Part shown: positions 35,330 to 47,149 of the stretch, piece by piece | Numbering within the stretch: position 1 is the first letter of the stretch | Layout: each line of letters opens with the position of its first letter | Source: Nemopilema nomurai | Lineage: Eukaryota; Cnidaria; Scyphozoa; Rhizostomeae; Rhizostomatidae | Reading direction: 5' to 3' | Assembly (NCBI GenBank): GCA_003864495.1 | Contig: ML133374.1 | Span: forward strand, 682,001 to 746,000 | Length of the DNA stretch: 64,000 bases | Notes under the pieces: model-generated | Databases searched by the model: none | Told to the model about the DNA's origin: nothing | Seen by the model: the letters and a program-made list of their open reading frames with translations, nothing else | Made by a program: the position numbers and the translations under genes

Positions 35330-35421
35330 ATGGCGGACGCCAGAGAGAAAACTGGCGATGCCAACAGGATCAAGATATTGCACGTACAAATGGAAAGCGT
35401 GGATCAACGACTGCCGAAAAG
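35330..35421 (+). CDS. Possible first exon of an unidentified plus-strand gene
   Basis: A well-placed start (GACTATGGCGG) opens a frame encoding MADAREKTGDANRIKILHVQ and ten more residues. It ends either at an AAAAG|GT donor (35421, phase 2) or at TAA 35428. The composition is typical of a protein N-terminus and the DNA is CpG-rich. The donor is weak (GTCTTA), no partner exon was found, and the protein is not recognised. Confidence 0.3.
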
Positions 35422-35429
35422 GTCTTAAG

Positions 35430-38400
35430 CGTTTATTAGGCGCATTCGAACAAGTGACATGACGTGCTAAACAGGATAAGCCGGAAAAGTTGTCCGGAGA
35501 ACAGACAGGTCTAGCTGGTAATTGGACGCGAGGGATTAATGAATGGCAATTTGCAAAGCATTCTAAATGATTAGGGAATTTGAGCTCCGGGGCAACCGTG
35601 ACATTGCAGGAGAACTATCTGCAGCTGTAAACAACTGGGAACAATCATAGACCCTTGCTAAGCGCAGGTAACTGGAATGCATCCGGAGAACAGATTTACC
35701 AGGGCTGGAATTAGAGGGCCGGTGCTTAATCAGTGTAGATATGGATCGGATTTGATTTTGGACCATTGAGGCAGGTAACTAGGATCCTGTGCGGAGGAGG
35801 TCAGTGCGAAGGAAAACGCGTGATCTGACCGGGGAATGGGGAGACATGCGGGGTGTTGAAAAGGGAACAAGTGAATGTACGTAGCTATGGATGGGGGTGG
35901 AAAATACGAAGAGAAACATAGAGTCCAAGTGCTTTAACGAGGGGGAAGAGAAAAAGAAGGAGAGAGAGAAAACCAGCAAAAATAAATAAGGTTAAATAGG
36001 AACAAAAAAGTGACAACAACCTAGTGGTGTTGGGGTTGCCCTGAAACAGGAGGGGGGTGGGGAATGAAAAGAAGGGCAATGAGGGGTGCATGGCTGGGGA
36101 AGTTGAAGAAGTAGGAGAGGTGAGAGGTAATATGCCATATCGATAACAAGAATAAAGAGAGGTATGTTTACAATTTAAGGCCTGCCCTTGCCATTCAGTA
36201 GCCCTGCTCCTAACGCAGATTAAGGACACGTTTATGTTGTATAATATAATGTTAAAAATCTTTCTAAGCTTCATCTCTGCAAGCCTCGCATCAGAATTGG
36301 TCAATTGTGTCGAATATTCAAATAGCTTCAGAGTAAAATTTACTTGGGTGTTTAAATTGAATGTGAGACAGCTATCTTGCATAAAAATTTTTATTCAAAG
36401 AGGGTAGATTTTTTCCAGTCTTTAGTGGACCCATGCATCATCAGAGCTTTTCGTGGCAACTTTTTAAAAGGGTCTGTGAAATTTTTCCCACACCCGAATT
36501 CTCTTGCTTGGCCATAAATTGACCCATGGTTATATGCCCCAGCCAATCTAACCAAAAATGCAAAAGACCACAATGGGATGCCCACGTACGACCTTGAACG
36601 CTTCCAATAACTAATTATCTAGTCCCAAGCAAACATCCACTAGATAACTCATCAATGTAATAAAGAAACAGCCAAGGATGACAGCTGGCAACAACCTAAA
36701 CATCTTCGTCTTATTCATTTGGTTCTGCTTCAGTTCAGTAAGAATGTTGTCAGCTGAATAGGATTGATCGCTCCAGTGATAGAAGTTAACAATATCAAGA
36801 AAAAATGGAACCATAATTTTCGCATACCTGATGAAAATTTTAGTACCCAATAAAAGCACACTTCTGTAAAAAATCTGCAACTCAGTTAGGTGGGGATTTA
36901 AGATAGAAACTTTTTATCTTTCGCCCCAACACAACCCGAAATTACCAGAAATAAAAGATAAAATTTGTAACATTGTAAGCATGAAGATATAAAAATCTAT
37001 AGAATTTATCTAAAAGAAACGCACCACGACAGAAGCCAGGACGTCCAGCATTTCAGGAAAGGCTCTGCATTTAATTGGAAACACCAGCTGCTAGAACATA
37101 AAAACATGAATTCTGGCTAGGCTTCGTAACCAGAAAAAGCACGCCACGCAATGCTTCAAGGCCTCACAAAGTCATTTAACTTGATACAATCAGTTGAACA
37201 CAGACATGAAGTGTGCTGGAAATATTCAATTTTCCTAGCAGCAAATCTAATTTGATTCAACTTTAAAAAAACCTAAATAGAATTTTATAACTAAATTAAA
37301 AGAGAACATTATTTGATTTATATGACCTAAACCAAATCACTGGCAATGCATAGTTCCTAACCATAAGATTGTAATTTTCTTAAAATGATTTGAGGTTTGT
37401 GATTCGCGGAAATTGGATAAAAAACTGCTTGCAAGGATTCCAGTCGCGCTTCTGATTTTTTGTAATCACTTCAACAAAGCGGAATTTATTTTTATGGCTA
37501 CTCCTCCGCAGCAACCTTCAGGTGTCAAAACGTGGCTTCTGCACATTTAGAAGGGAGAACATTTACAGAAAATTGACGGCTCCACGGCTGGGAGCCGGAG
37601 ACGAAGGCTTTGCCTGTTTATGTCATATTTGAGGAAAGTTTATTAGTAATTTTTATAATAGAAAATGAGAGTGATTACAAGTAATTTTTCTTTTTGAGCT
37701 GGTAATGAGCAAGGTTTGAATTATAAACTTTGAGGAAGGTTAAAACTTTTTCCCAACTCTCTCAATGGCCAATGAGCAAACAAGTGGAAGCCAGAATCGA
37801 GAAGAACAAAGCCGTTAAAAAGTCAATCACCCTCCACTAGCGATAAAGAAGCTTAGCTAGCCTCTTGTTAATTATGGAGACTCGTTTTCGGCCAGAGAAC
37901 GCTACATTACGTCTTGCCCAACGAAGCCATGACAGATGCCACATCGCAGCGACATCCAACGCCTGCCACGCATCACCGCCTTAACATCGCGCAACGTCAT
38001 ATTAGAAATAAAAATAGAACTGATATAAAATATAAAATAATTGCTAATTACAGTAATTAGTATAGTAATTACAATGTATTTAAGTAGTTATAATAGTTTG
38101 GGTGGACCAGTCAGAAGGCGATGGTGAAGTTTACCACGAACAATCCATGCATCGTTTCAGGTGAGAGGCGAGGCGGAATGATATAGGCCTTGATGTGTTC
38201 GCATCAAACGTTGTCTCTGAATGGACTGACACGATAAATTAATCAGGATCATCTTAAGAATGACTTGATGACCGGGATTGACCCAATGACATGAGCACAT
38301 CTCGCATTGAAATCAGTCATGTTCCTCAATTTAGTTATTTAGTCTTCATTTCACAGCAATATCAAACACTATGATGATTTAACGTGTTTGTATTAGAGTG

Positions 38401-41400
38401 AAAAAGAACGACACGCAAACATCATTAGATGAAATTAAATGAAATTGGAGGCTGCATTCGCCACCCGTTGTGGGAATGGACAACACGAGAGCCTTCCGTT
38501 AACTGCAAACCACTAATCAAGAGAAAATCTTCCTAAAAGCAGACAAGAATTCAAGGCATCTAAAATCTACAATTTGGTGATTATCAATGTTTATCGCCTT
38601 GTCATACGTAAGACATCAATAATTCCCGCAAATCTAAAGTAACTTGAAAGTTTATCAAACTTACTAAATCGCATTTCATTAAGCTTTTACTAGAGATTTA
38701 GTGGAGAGTGATTGTTTGTATACAAACAGTGCAAGTTTGTAAGCAAAAAGCCACATATATCGCCCCTGTTTTCGTTCCCCACTTAAACGCGGCCTTTGAC
38801 AACCGTGAGAAAAGATTAATGTTCTGCACAGGACAGCACTTCGTCCTTCTGTATAATCGATCGTACTCTGGGAACACTTCAGTGCCTAACAACGCGCAGA
38901 TTCGATTAATGGTAACTACAACTATAGGCCGGTCGAAGATCCGCCATTGCATTGCACAGAATGGCTAGAATGGCAGATCCATTGTCTGCGTACAATGAAC
39001 CAATGAGAATACGGAGATACAATGGGAAAACACGTGACTTATCCTAGGTCCACTTCGAAGTCAGGAGGTAAACACCAGGCATTAGAGCAATGTTCCAAAC
39101 TGTCCCATAAATGTCCAATATCCACTGCGAGCAACAGCAGTCTGAATTTATAACCCAGAAAATAATCGATTTAAACATAATTCTGCCAGCGTCAAAGCGG
39201 GAATAATACCGATACAAGGTTAGCTGCCAAGCAAAAAGTTCTAAGTCGACTTCTACCTCTGGCATTGCAGAGAAAGCTTTTCAAATAGCTGTGCTCGAAA
39301 CTTGGAGATTCAAGCAAAGCCTTCTTGATCGTATCAAAGGGTTGGCCCGAAAGCAATTCAGGTTTGGAACTGCCGAGGTTGGAGACACAAATGACGATAC
39401 CAACTACAGATATACTAAGGGGGCCGTGATATGATGATTGCAATAATCGCAATAATCGCTGAAATTTGTGATTTGCGATCCTTGCCCACCCCTGCTCTTT
39501 TTCGTCTGTTGCGAAGATACCTAAGTCATAAACTTTGGCAATCCTTGCGTCGCTTGCAATCATATGGAAACCGGACTTAATCAGTACCCAAAACACCCCA
39601 GCCATCTCAGCCCAAAACATAGAAAACATCAGTGACCACCTAAAAAGCGCGGGGGGAAACTTGGCACTAAGCCGCTTTGAGGTGGCCCAGGAGACAGCAA
39701 AAAGTCTCCTAATTTGATTTGAAATCTAAATACGCCCTTTCTTTCTAAACTTTCAGTTGTATGCGGAAATGATTCCTACTTCGCATTAAAAATACCTACT
39801 TCGACTTCTTCCTTTCATTTGTGCTGCATAATGGGCCTTTTCGCTTACCTAATAATTTTACTTTTGAATTGGAACAAAGGTTGAAAGATCGAAGACGCGG
39901 AAATCTCTTCTTCCTTCCACTCTCTCCCAGTTCAAGAAAAGGAAGTGGATGGTTTTCATAAAAATGGAATTCCAAAAGAAAAAAGATCCCAAAAGCCCCC
40001 CGAGGATATAAACTTGTTTCTCATAGAAAAGCATTAATTTCCTTGCTTCCTCGGTTACCATTCTATACGAGCGAAAGAGCGCACTAGATCGCCGAGAAAA
40101 CAAGACTTTTGTGAGTCAAGGCATTTCTTGATTAAAAATAGGAGATGCTCTGTTGAAAAATGAATAACATTTACCTAAGTTACATCCCTTAAGTAATCCA
40201 TTCAGGTTCCCATGAGATTTTTACATAAAGAAACATATTTTGACTACAAATAACTTTCTTCTAACTTACATTTCTTAGATTTATCGTGTGTTGCTGTTGT
40301 TTTGTACGATGTACACGAACACAGTGTGTTCATACATGAAGTACCAGTTCTTGAAAGATGCTCATGTATACGTTTCGTGTGGTACTTATGTTTTCTCTCA
40401 GGGCAACAAATTGCGTCTAATAAATGCTTTCTTGTATCGGGTTTTTCATCGTTAAGGCAATCCAACCTCAATGATGCGTGAGTGTAAGAAACGTTGCGAC
40501 AAAACCAAATCAAAACACTGCCTTAGTTGCTTCTATTCCTATAGTGTCACTTGAGTTCCATTCTTATAATATCTTATGTCGCGCTTCCATATTTATAGGC
40601 ACTTTATGACCTTCACCCTAAAACTTATTAGAAACTCAAAAAAATCTTTTTACAGGCAGGTGTGCGAAGCAAGCGTTCGCCAGCTCTTAATAAACCAAAG
40701 AACATTTCTAATTGAACGTGCTGCTATTTTTAGTGAACCATATTTCTCATTACCTGGACATCCTTTTGGCGAATGTGCCTTTAATTCATTCATTAGGTTC
40801 ATCCGTTTAATCTCTGCTCCCTTTCTCTTGCGGTCCACTCTTCCTGATCGCTTCGTTAAGCTACAGACACAACAAGCAAAGTTCTGGGCAACGCTATGGA
40901 TATCTCTGATTAAAGTTTGCAGGATATCTACTTTTACAAAAGGCCTTGAAAAACAAGAGCCCCATAATCACAGTCTTAATCTCGGAAAATCAGCTTGTTT
41001 CTTAAGTTTTTTGCTGGTAATTTTCAACATTTAATAGGATACAGGTAAACTGATTATTTAAATTGCTTAGTGAATAACTCAAAATTTTTGTTACTTTTTT
41101 TAAATTATTTGGTAGCTAAGCTCTGTTTATTAAAAAGAACCAGGCTTTGAAAAAATGGAGCTAGCTTTGCTGTGAAGCTTGGAATGTCAGTTGAAAATGT
41201 TTCAGCTTGGAATTTTTTTAATTATATCCAGAAAAGTACTTTAGATTATGAAATTCAATCGAATGAATTAGTGATTGAAACCAAAAAAATGAACGTAGTA
41301 GTGTAAATAAATGAATGAATGAAGAAGCTGGAAAATGAATGGATAAGATTGTGAATGAATAAGCAAATAATAGAATTCCATGTCTTGCGTCATGAAAATT

Positions 41401-44400
41401 TTCACGTCATCAAACCAGATCGTAATTTAAGTTGTCTTGCAAGTAAATTTAATGGCTCTATTATATGGTTCCTTCCACCCCAAACTTCTTCCTTCCCCTG
41501 AACACCCTTCTTGTATCAAATAGCATTTTTAACCAACTGTTTTCTCATCCTCAACTATTATCTGTACTTCAAGAGTTTGTATGGCGATGACGTACTTTGA
41601 ATGAGCCATTAGACTGGTAACTGAAAAAACCGCACAACGATGTGCCTTTGTGATGCACACTTTGTTCTGAATGCCACATTTGTGCAGAAAACACTGATAA
41701 AATTTAAATTTGGCTCAACTGGGTGTGGTCAGAAACATATTTCAAATGCCAAGCGAATCAACTATTTAACCTTAGGGTAGAACGATTTCCATCTGTTAAT
41801 CCTGCAACATCACAATTTTAAAGGGACATGGTATAAACCGAGCACCAGTTTATCTGATCTGATCTCTGAGGGAATCGTCGAGCAAACTTTTATAAGTGAA
41901 CCCAGCCACTAGTGCTTTTCCAAAGCTCAAGAGCTCGGGACTAGATATATCTTTGAAATTGACTGTTCAAAGTAGGAAAATACCTAATTGACAATGATGA
42001 CATCTTGTCATATTAATATGACTTCATGACAAGAGGACAGCTAGAACTGAGGTGCTTGGTCAATCAAGCTCTTCAATTCAGTTAGGCGCATGAAACTATC
42101 CACATGGAACTATGGGAGGGCTATGATTTCTGGATAAAAAGACAAGGATTATGTAGCTTACTCTTCGACCGTTGAAAAACCGCTTATGGCGCCAAGATAA
42201 CTTGTCCGTTTTATTCGTTCTTATAAATGTGGTTTTAAGCATGGATCCTTTGATGCCGCAAGGTATTGGGGTTTTGGGTTTTTACTCTCTCTACTGATGC
42301 AGTAAATAAGACACAGCTTCCATTTTAGGTTCACATCTAAGAACATTGAATAGTCACTTGTATGACTAAGAATTTTGAGGAATAAACTTTTGAAAGATGC
42401 GTGATAGAATTCAGAACAAGCCTTTTATGCTAAATGTAGATACAATGATTATATTTTTTAAACTGAAGGCAGAATTTGACGTAGGTGATTTTTTACAAAA
42501 TATTATCATTAAGTGTTTACAACGATAGACCTCAGTCATTCTGGCAAAGGAAAATAATTAACGTTCTTGAAGCAGCGAAAAAGTAGTCGAACTGTGACAA
42601 TTAGAAAAAAATTGCAGAATAATATGATTGACAGAAAGAGGGTAGTACAAAATGGTGTTGACTGATGGTTGAAGTGGATGAAATGAACTGGGTGGGTTTC
42701 ACTAACAGATGTTCATAGCTACAAATAAATGATGTAAAGCATAAAATGCAAAGGGATTAAATACAGAAAAATAGGGAAATAGTCAAACTAGATATGCAAT
42801 TTTTATTGTTGCATGGCGAAACGTAATGATGACACCCGATCAAAGAAGAGGATGAGTCATTAATTGTAGCTAGGAACTTTTCTCAAAGAATTTGAGGAAG
42901 AAGAAATATCATTTGAAGATCGTGCTGATTGGTCCCACCTGAAATTACTCACGGCAACTATCTACAAGCCAGTGGCGTAGCTGAAGAGGGGAAGGGGGCA
43001 GCTGTTCACATACCCCCTGTACATACCACACACCACATACCACAAACATTTCCAGGAACCATAACAACGCATATACCTATATCGCCAGGCCCTTTGTTTG
43101 GAGAACTTAAAGGTTTCGCCCCATCGCCGAAAAGTACCGTGCTACTACTAGAATGTTACTTTAACAAATTATGCTTCTTACAGTCACGTGCTTCCTTTGG
43201 GTTGGTAGGCTCAGCTTGTTTTGACGACACAAAAACTCGAAAATCCAGCATTGATGTGACGAAATGAGGATTTAACGACCGCCCCCAATACCTACCTCTA
43301 TGAGACCCTCCTTGGATTTAGCAGAAAACGTTGCTATGACAGATTAACAATACTTGCTTACAAAGCATATACCAACAATTTCCTATAATTTTATAACAAG
43401 CTAAACCCTTAAAAGAAGCTTACATCAAACAAATTTCGAGCAACAACAAAGGGATTTTTAATTTACAAAATGAGCATTATGCCCCTAATCTGGAATGAAA
43501 ATTTGACACACTGAAGATAATCTGGACACTTAAAATAACACTGACGCAGAGTAACAGAGAACAAAGGAACATTCATTGTGCCCTGTAACGACAGTCGCCT
43601 TTGAAGGAAGCCACTCCTCGTTTTGCGGATGGTGCACATTGAATCGTGGAAAGAAAATTCTTTGGTGACAAAGCCCGTTGGTTTGGGGTTTTTTACTTTG
43701 CATGGCGAAATTGGCTTTTAGTGGGGTTTTTATGACAAGTGCCAAATACCAAATGTGTGCGGTGTCTAGGCAATCTTGTTCAAATTAACAGATGGCAGCT
43801 TAGAGAGAGCTTAGAGAGGTAACTCAATCGAGGGAAAGATGAAAAACATCTGATGCTGACCCGTTGCCTTATAAATTTGGTACCAAATCCCCTAGCACAA
43901 AGCATTCAACTGAGCCAATGGTATAAAAACTTGTGGTTTGATCTGGCTGTGAAAGAATGCAACTAGGTGATTGCTATGCCAGTAGCGCCAAAATGGGCTA
44001 ATACCTTGCAGCATACCACTTGATGTTGCCTTGCTACTATCTGAGCCTGAATCTATTGATACAATAACGAGATCAGCGAAATAAGATCATACTGAAATTG
44101 ACTTTATGTATTACAGATAAAGACAAAACAAGTTAGTTCCCTTCAAACGCATATCTGTCGCAACAAAAACAAACCGATGCATGCCACAAGACTGCAAAAC
44201 TAACTAAATCGTGGATAAACAAGTTCATTTTCAGCAAAATCTTGCATAAGCCCACCTTGAATGCTGGAGAAAATAGCTAACAAGAAAGATTTCCTCGCCT
44301 TAGAGGCAAGGAAGAATTAACTCGAGGAAGCTCTAGTTTAGTTTTTCAAAAAGCATTCCACACGGACAATTGGGGATGGAAACATAGCTAGATGAAGATA

Positions 44401-44518
44401 AAGGAATGTTGTTTCCGAAACCCTAACAGCGGACCTATTTTCAAAATAATCTGAAAAACACATTTCAGACAAACAAATTGCAAGCTCGAGAATATCTGGA
44501 GACATAAGTAAGCTGTAT
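35430..44518. other. Long stretch without supported genes
   Basis: The longest open frames (35885-36382 minus, 165 codons; 40576-41034 plus, 152 codons; 39192-39629 minus, 145 codons) are about what chance gives. Two spots are slightly better: minus 40754-40860 has a good acceptor and a CCAG|GTAATG donor around a basic peptide (GRVDRKRKGAEIKRMN), and 38698-38968 is open on both strands in a CpG-containing patch. Neither is identified. Confidence 0.4.
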
Positions 44519-44944
44519 AGCCCTGTCCACACTACACAAACTAATTTAACCTAGGGCGAACCCTGTTCTGTCCACACTTGATTTTCATGTTTTCTAATGT
44601 GGACACAAAGTCGGGGCGAACCCAGGCTAGCTGATGCTACGCATGCGTAGTTAAATTACAATAACAACAAAACAACGACAACAAAACAAATTTTCCAAAG
44701 TTGCCGAAGTCGCGGTTCATTTTATTTTGTCCAAAATGTTTTTTCTGGCAATGCAGTTTATTTTTCAGCGCGCAAAATGAAAACACATTCAAATATGCGC
44801 ATGCGTTAAAAAACTAACCCAGATTCGCCCCAGATTTTGTGTCCGCATTAGAAATTCAGAACACTAACCTGGGTTCGACCTCTGGAGATGGGTTAAACTA
44901 ACCCAGGGCTAACCCAGGTTAGTTTGTGTAGTGTGGACAGGGCT
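44519..44944. mobile_element. Fold-back DNA element with perfect 26-bp terminal inverted repeats
   Basis: The left end starts AGCCCTGTCCACACTACACA and its exact reverse complement closes the element at 44919-44944; the match is perfect over 26 bases. A second inverted block lies further in: TCTAATGTGGACACAAAGTC on the left is answered near 44835-44855 by a near-complement. So most of the 426 bp could fold into one long hairpin. There is no coding frame. The flanks give only an ambiguous short target duplication (TA- or TWA-like), which would fit a PIF/Harbinger- or Tc1-type origin, but the superfamily is uncertain. Confidence 0.88.
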
Positions 44945-44949
44945 TACGC

Positions 44950-46370
44950 TCTGATAGTCTTGCCTGGGATCATACACATGCGACAGACATACGACACCTC
45001 TGAGCACAATAATGATAATTGGCCTAAGTGGCAGCCCAAGAAATGAGAGGCCACAAAAATGTACCAACATGATAGCTGAGCACTTCATCACTGTGGGAAT
45101 TTTCAATTCAAAAAGGGGAGTAAACTCCAGCCTTGCTTTCCCGCATTGCCCTCAACAGTCATTTACCAGTACCAGAGTCCAGGAAAGTTTTTAAACATCC
45201 TAGAAGGCACACTTCCTCACAGAACAATAGAAAGTGGGCGTGGCTTAGGTGTGTCGCATGGGCTTCTATCGTTTTTCAAGGACCTTACTCCGGTCAGTGA
45301 CCGTGCGACCATAATGTTTTCCCGACTCTGACCAGTACTTTCAGTGAAAAGCCTTCTCTTACCCAGTTTCTTTACGAAAGGTGATAACAACTGATGGAGA
45401 TACTATCTACTAAATGGCGGTTATGTATTGGTGCACATCAGATTCAAAACGAGGTCAGCAATAAGCACGTTGGGTGGAGCGTAAAGCAGTTCCAACACAG
45501 ATCGAGGCACCCCGATGTGATCCTAGATTACCCCCACTATACAATCACCCCTCTAACGAACTGATCCCTCCTTAGCTCCATATCATTCTATAAGCTTCAC
45601 TTTACCTCCCATCTCTTGACCCTAAATTACCCTAAGTTGGAGGCTAATTTAAGAATTTTCAGTGCACGGACTAAATGCATTTTTAAAAGATTTATTCCAC
45701 CTATTTCCCTATGTAATTTTCTAGAACACAATCTGGTTGTTCGCTAAAATATCATATTCTAATTGGGTCATAGACAGAAGAAAATCCTAATTTGTTTGTC
45801 CGAAAATCAATCCCATCACACCTTGCGGGAAAAATGTGACATATTGGGAGGAAAGCGCTATTGTCACGTGACGGCGTTACGTAGAGGTCGACAATCTCAG
45901 AGTGGCCTACACTAGAGATGCATGGGGCTTTCGACAAATCTCGTACAAAAAAGGCTTGCATAAATGGGTGATTTCGAAGCAGCTTTGGTTCACGGAGGTC
46001 ACGGGGGGGGGGGGATGGGGCGAGGTCACGATTCATCAGTAAAATGAAGGGAATATCTTTAAACCGAGTAACACTAGAACATTATCTTCAACTTGTGCAA
46101 TCCAGGCCCTCCGCAAAGTTTCGTTTCCTGGTACGACACCATCTTCCCTTCCGGTGGTGCTGCAGCCCGTATTGTCGATGTGCACCCGTAGGCGCCACCG
46201 TAGGTACATTTATCTAACTTCAAAGTATGCCTTAATTTTCAATAACTTTACAGTTGTGTTACAAAATTTGGATTCGTCTTAATGAAAGACCAAAAATGGG
46301 GTGCCAATGGTCAATTCCAGGTCGACGTCCTCTACAAAGCACTGCATAGGATGCGGAACTTCTTCGTCAC
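44950..46370. other. Stretch without supported genes
   Basis: Contains a 12-base G run (46003-46014) within a patch of CpG-containing, protein-like open frame on the minus strand (45752-46036) that I cannot identify. Confidence 0.4.
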
Positions 46371-46375
46371 AGCAC

Positions 46376-46398
46376 CACGTGACACGTTCCCGCCAAAA
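46376..46398. promoter_or_regulatory. E-box and E2F-like sites, possible promoter
   Basis: CACGTG at 46376-46381 is followed by TTCCCGCCAAAA at 46387-46398, whose reverse complement TTTTGGCGGGAA matches the E2F consensus closely. The surrounding 46100-46480 is richer in CpG than its flanks. No first exon is evident on either side, so a promoter is only a suggestion. Confidence 0.25.
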
Positions 46399-47016
46399 CA
46401 CAACCGGTCATTTTGGGGACTTTAGATACCCCCATTTCACGAAAACATTTTGCCGACATATTCCGATCATTTATGACTATTCGGTCAGACATTGAGATTA
46501 TTCAGTCATTTGTGACTAACATCAAAAGAAATAATTGAACGTAGAATTAGACAGACCACAAGCCCTTACCAATGCAGAATGCCAAATCAGACTATTTCTG
46601 TATCAGATGGACATAAACTTTCAAGTGCAACAAGAACAAGCTACCTTACTAAAGGGCTCCAAGATCTCTGCATGCTAAGGTGCTGAGAGTTTTTAAGAGG
46701 TGAATTATTCATATTGAAAACTGACAACAGAACAGAATCTTCAAGCGATTACCCTTGTTTGTCGAGCGAAAGCTGTGTTTTTCTGGTAGACATTAGTTGT
46801 CAAGGACTCCGCATAAATGTTTGTGATCGGCGTTATTTTATTGTTACAGTTGTGTTACAGTTTCATGTTTCTATCTTGAAAATGCTTATCAAAGTTTAAC
46901 CTTTTGTTTACAAATTCATTAAGGAAAACGCGTATGGCTGCTGCAATAAAAATATTTGCGTTTGTTGTAGAAAAACTTTGCTATTTCAAAAGATTATTCG
47001 AATTTTTTCGTGTCAG

Positions 47017-47145
47017 TAGCTGCAGCCTTTGCCGCCGCTTATGTTGAAGAAATATTGAGGAATGATGAAAATTTTGTTTCTAATGTCAATTTCGTTGAAA
47101 AAGAAACTGATCATATTTATATTCTAAAAAGAACCGGAGAACTGG
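47017..47145 (+). CDS. Exon-like segment, unidentified plus-strand gene
   Basis: After a TTTTTTCGTGTCAG acceptor an open frame of 42 codons runs to a CTGG|GTAAAT donor, phase 1 at both ends. The peptide (AAAFAAAYVEEILRNDENF then a charged stretch with ILKRTGEL) has a coding-like codon pattern. A minus-strand frame at 47220-47439, which meets an AAA|GTGAGT donor, overlaps the neighbourhood and is an alternative. No family recognised. Confidence 0.22.
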
Positions 47146-47149
47146 GTAA

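Noticed and set aside
35885..36382. 165-codon minus-strand open frame
   Set aside because: Low-complexity S/P/F/L composition over a purine-rich tract and no family resemblance.
38698..38968. 84-86-codon open frames on both strands in a CpG-containing patch
   Set aside because: Neither strand is favoured, there are no splice borders or homologues, and one is necessarily a shadow.
40576..41034. 152-codon plus-strand open frame
   Set aside because: About one frame of this length is expected by chance in this much AT-rich sequence, and there is no family resemblance.
42970..43020. CAGTGGCGTAGCTGA word resembling a MITE terminus
   Set aside because: No matching inverted end or target duplication found downstream.
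46003..46014. G run as a quadruplex or regulatory site
   Set aside because: A single homopolymer run; the other C/G runs at 23330 and 30767 look like ordinary mononucleotide repeats.
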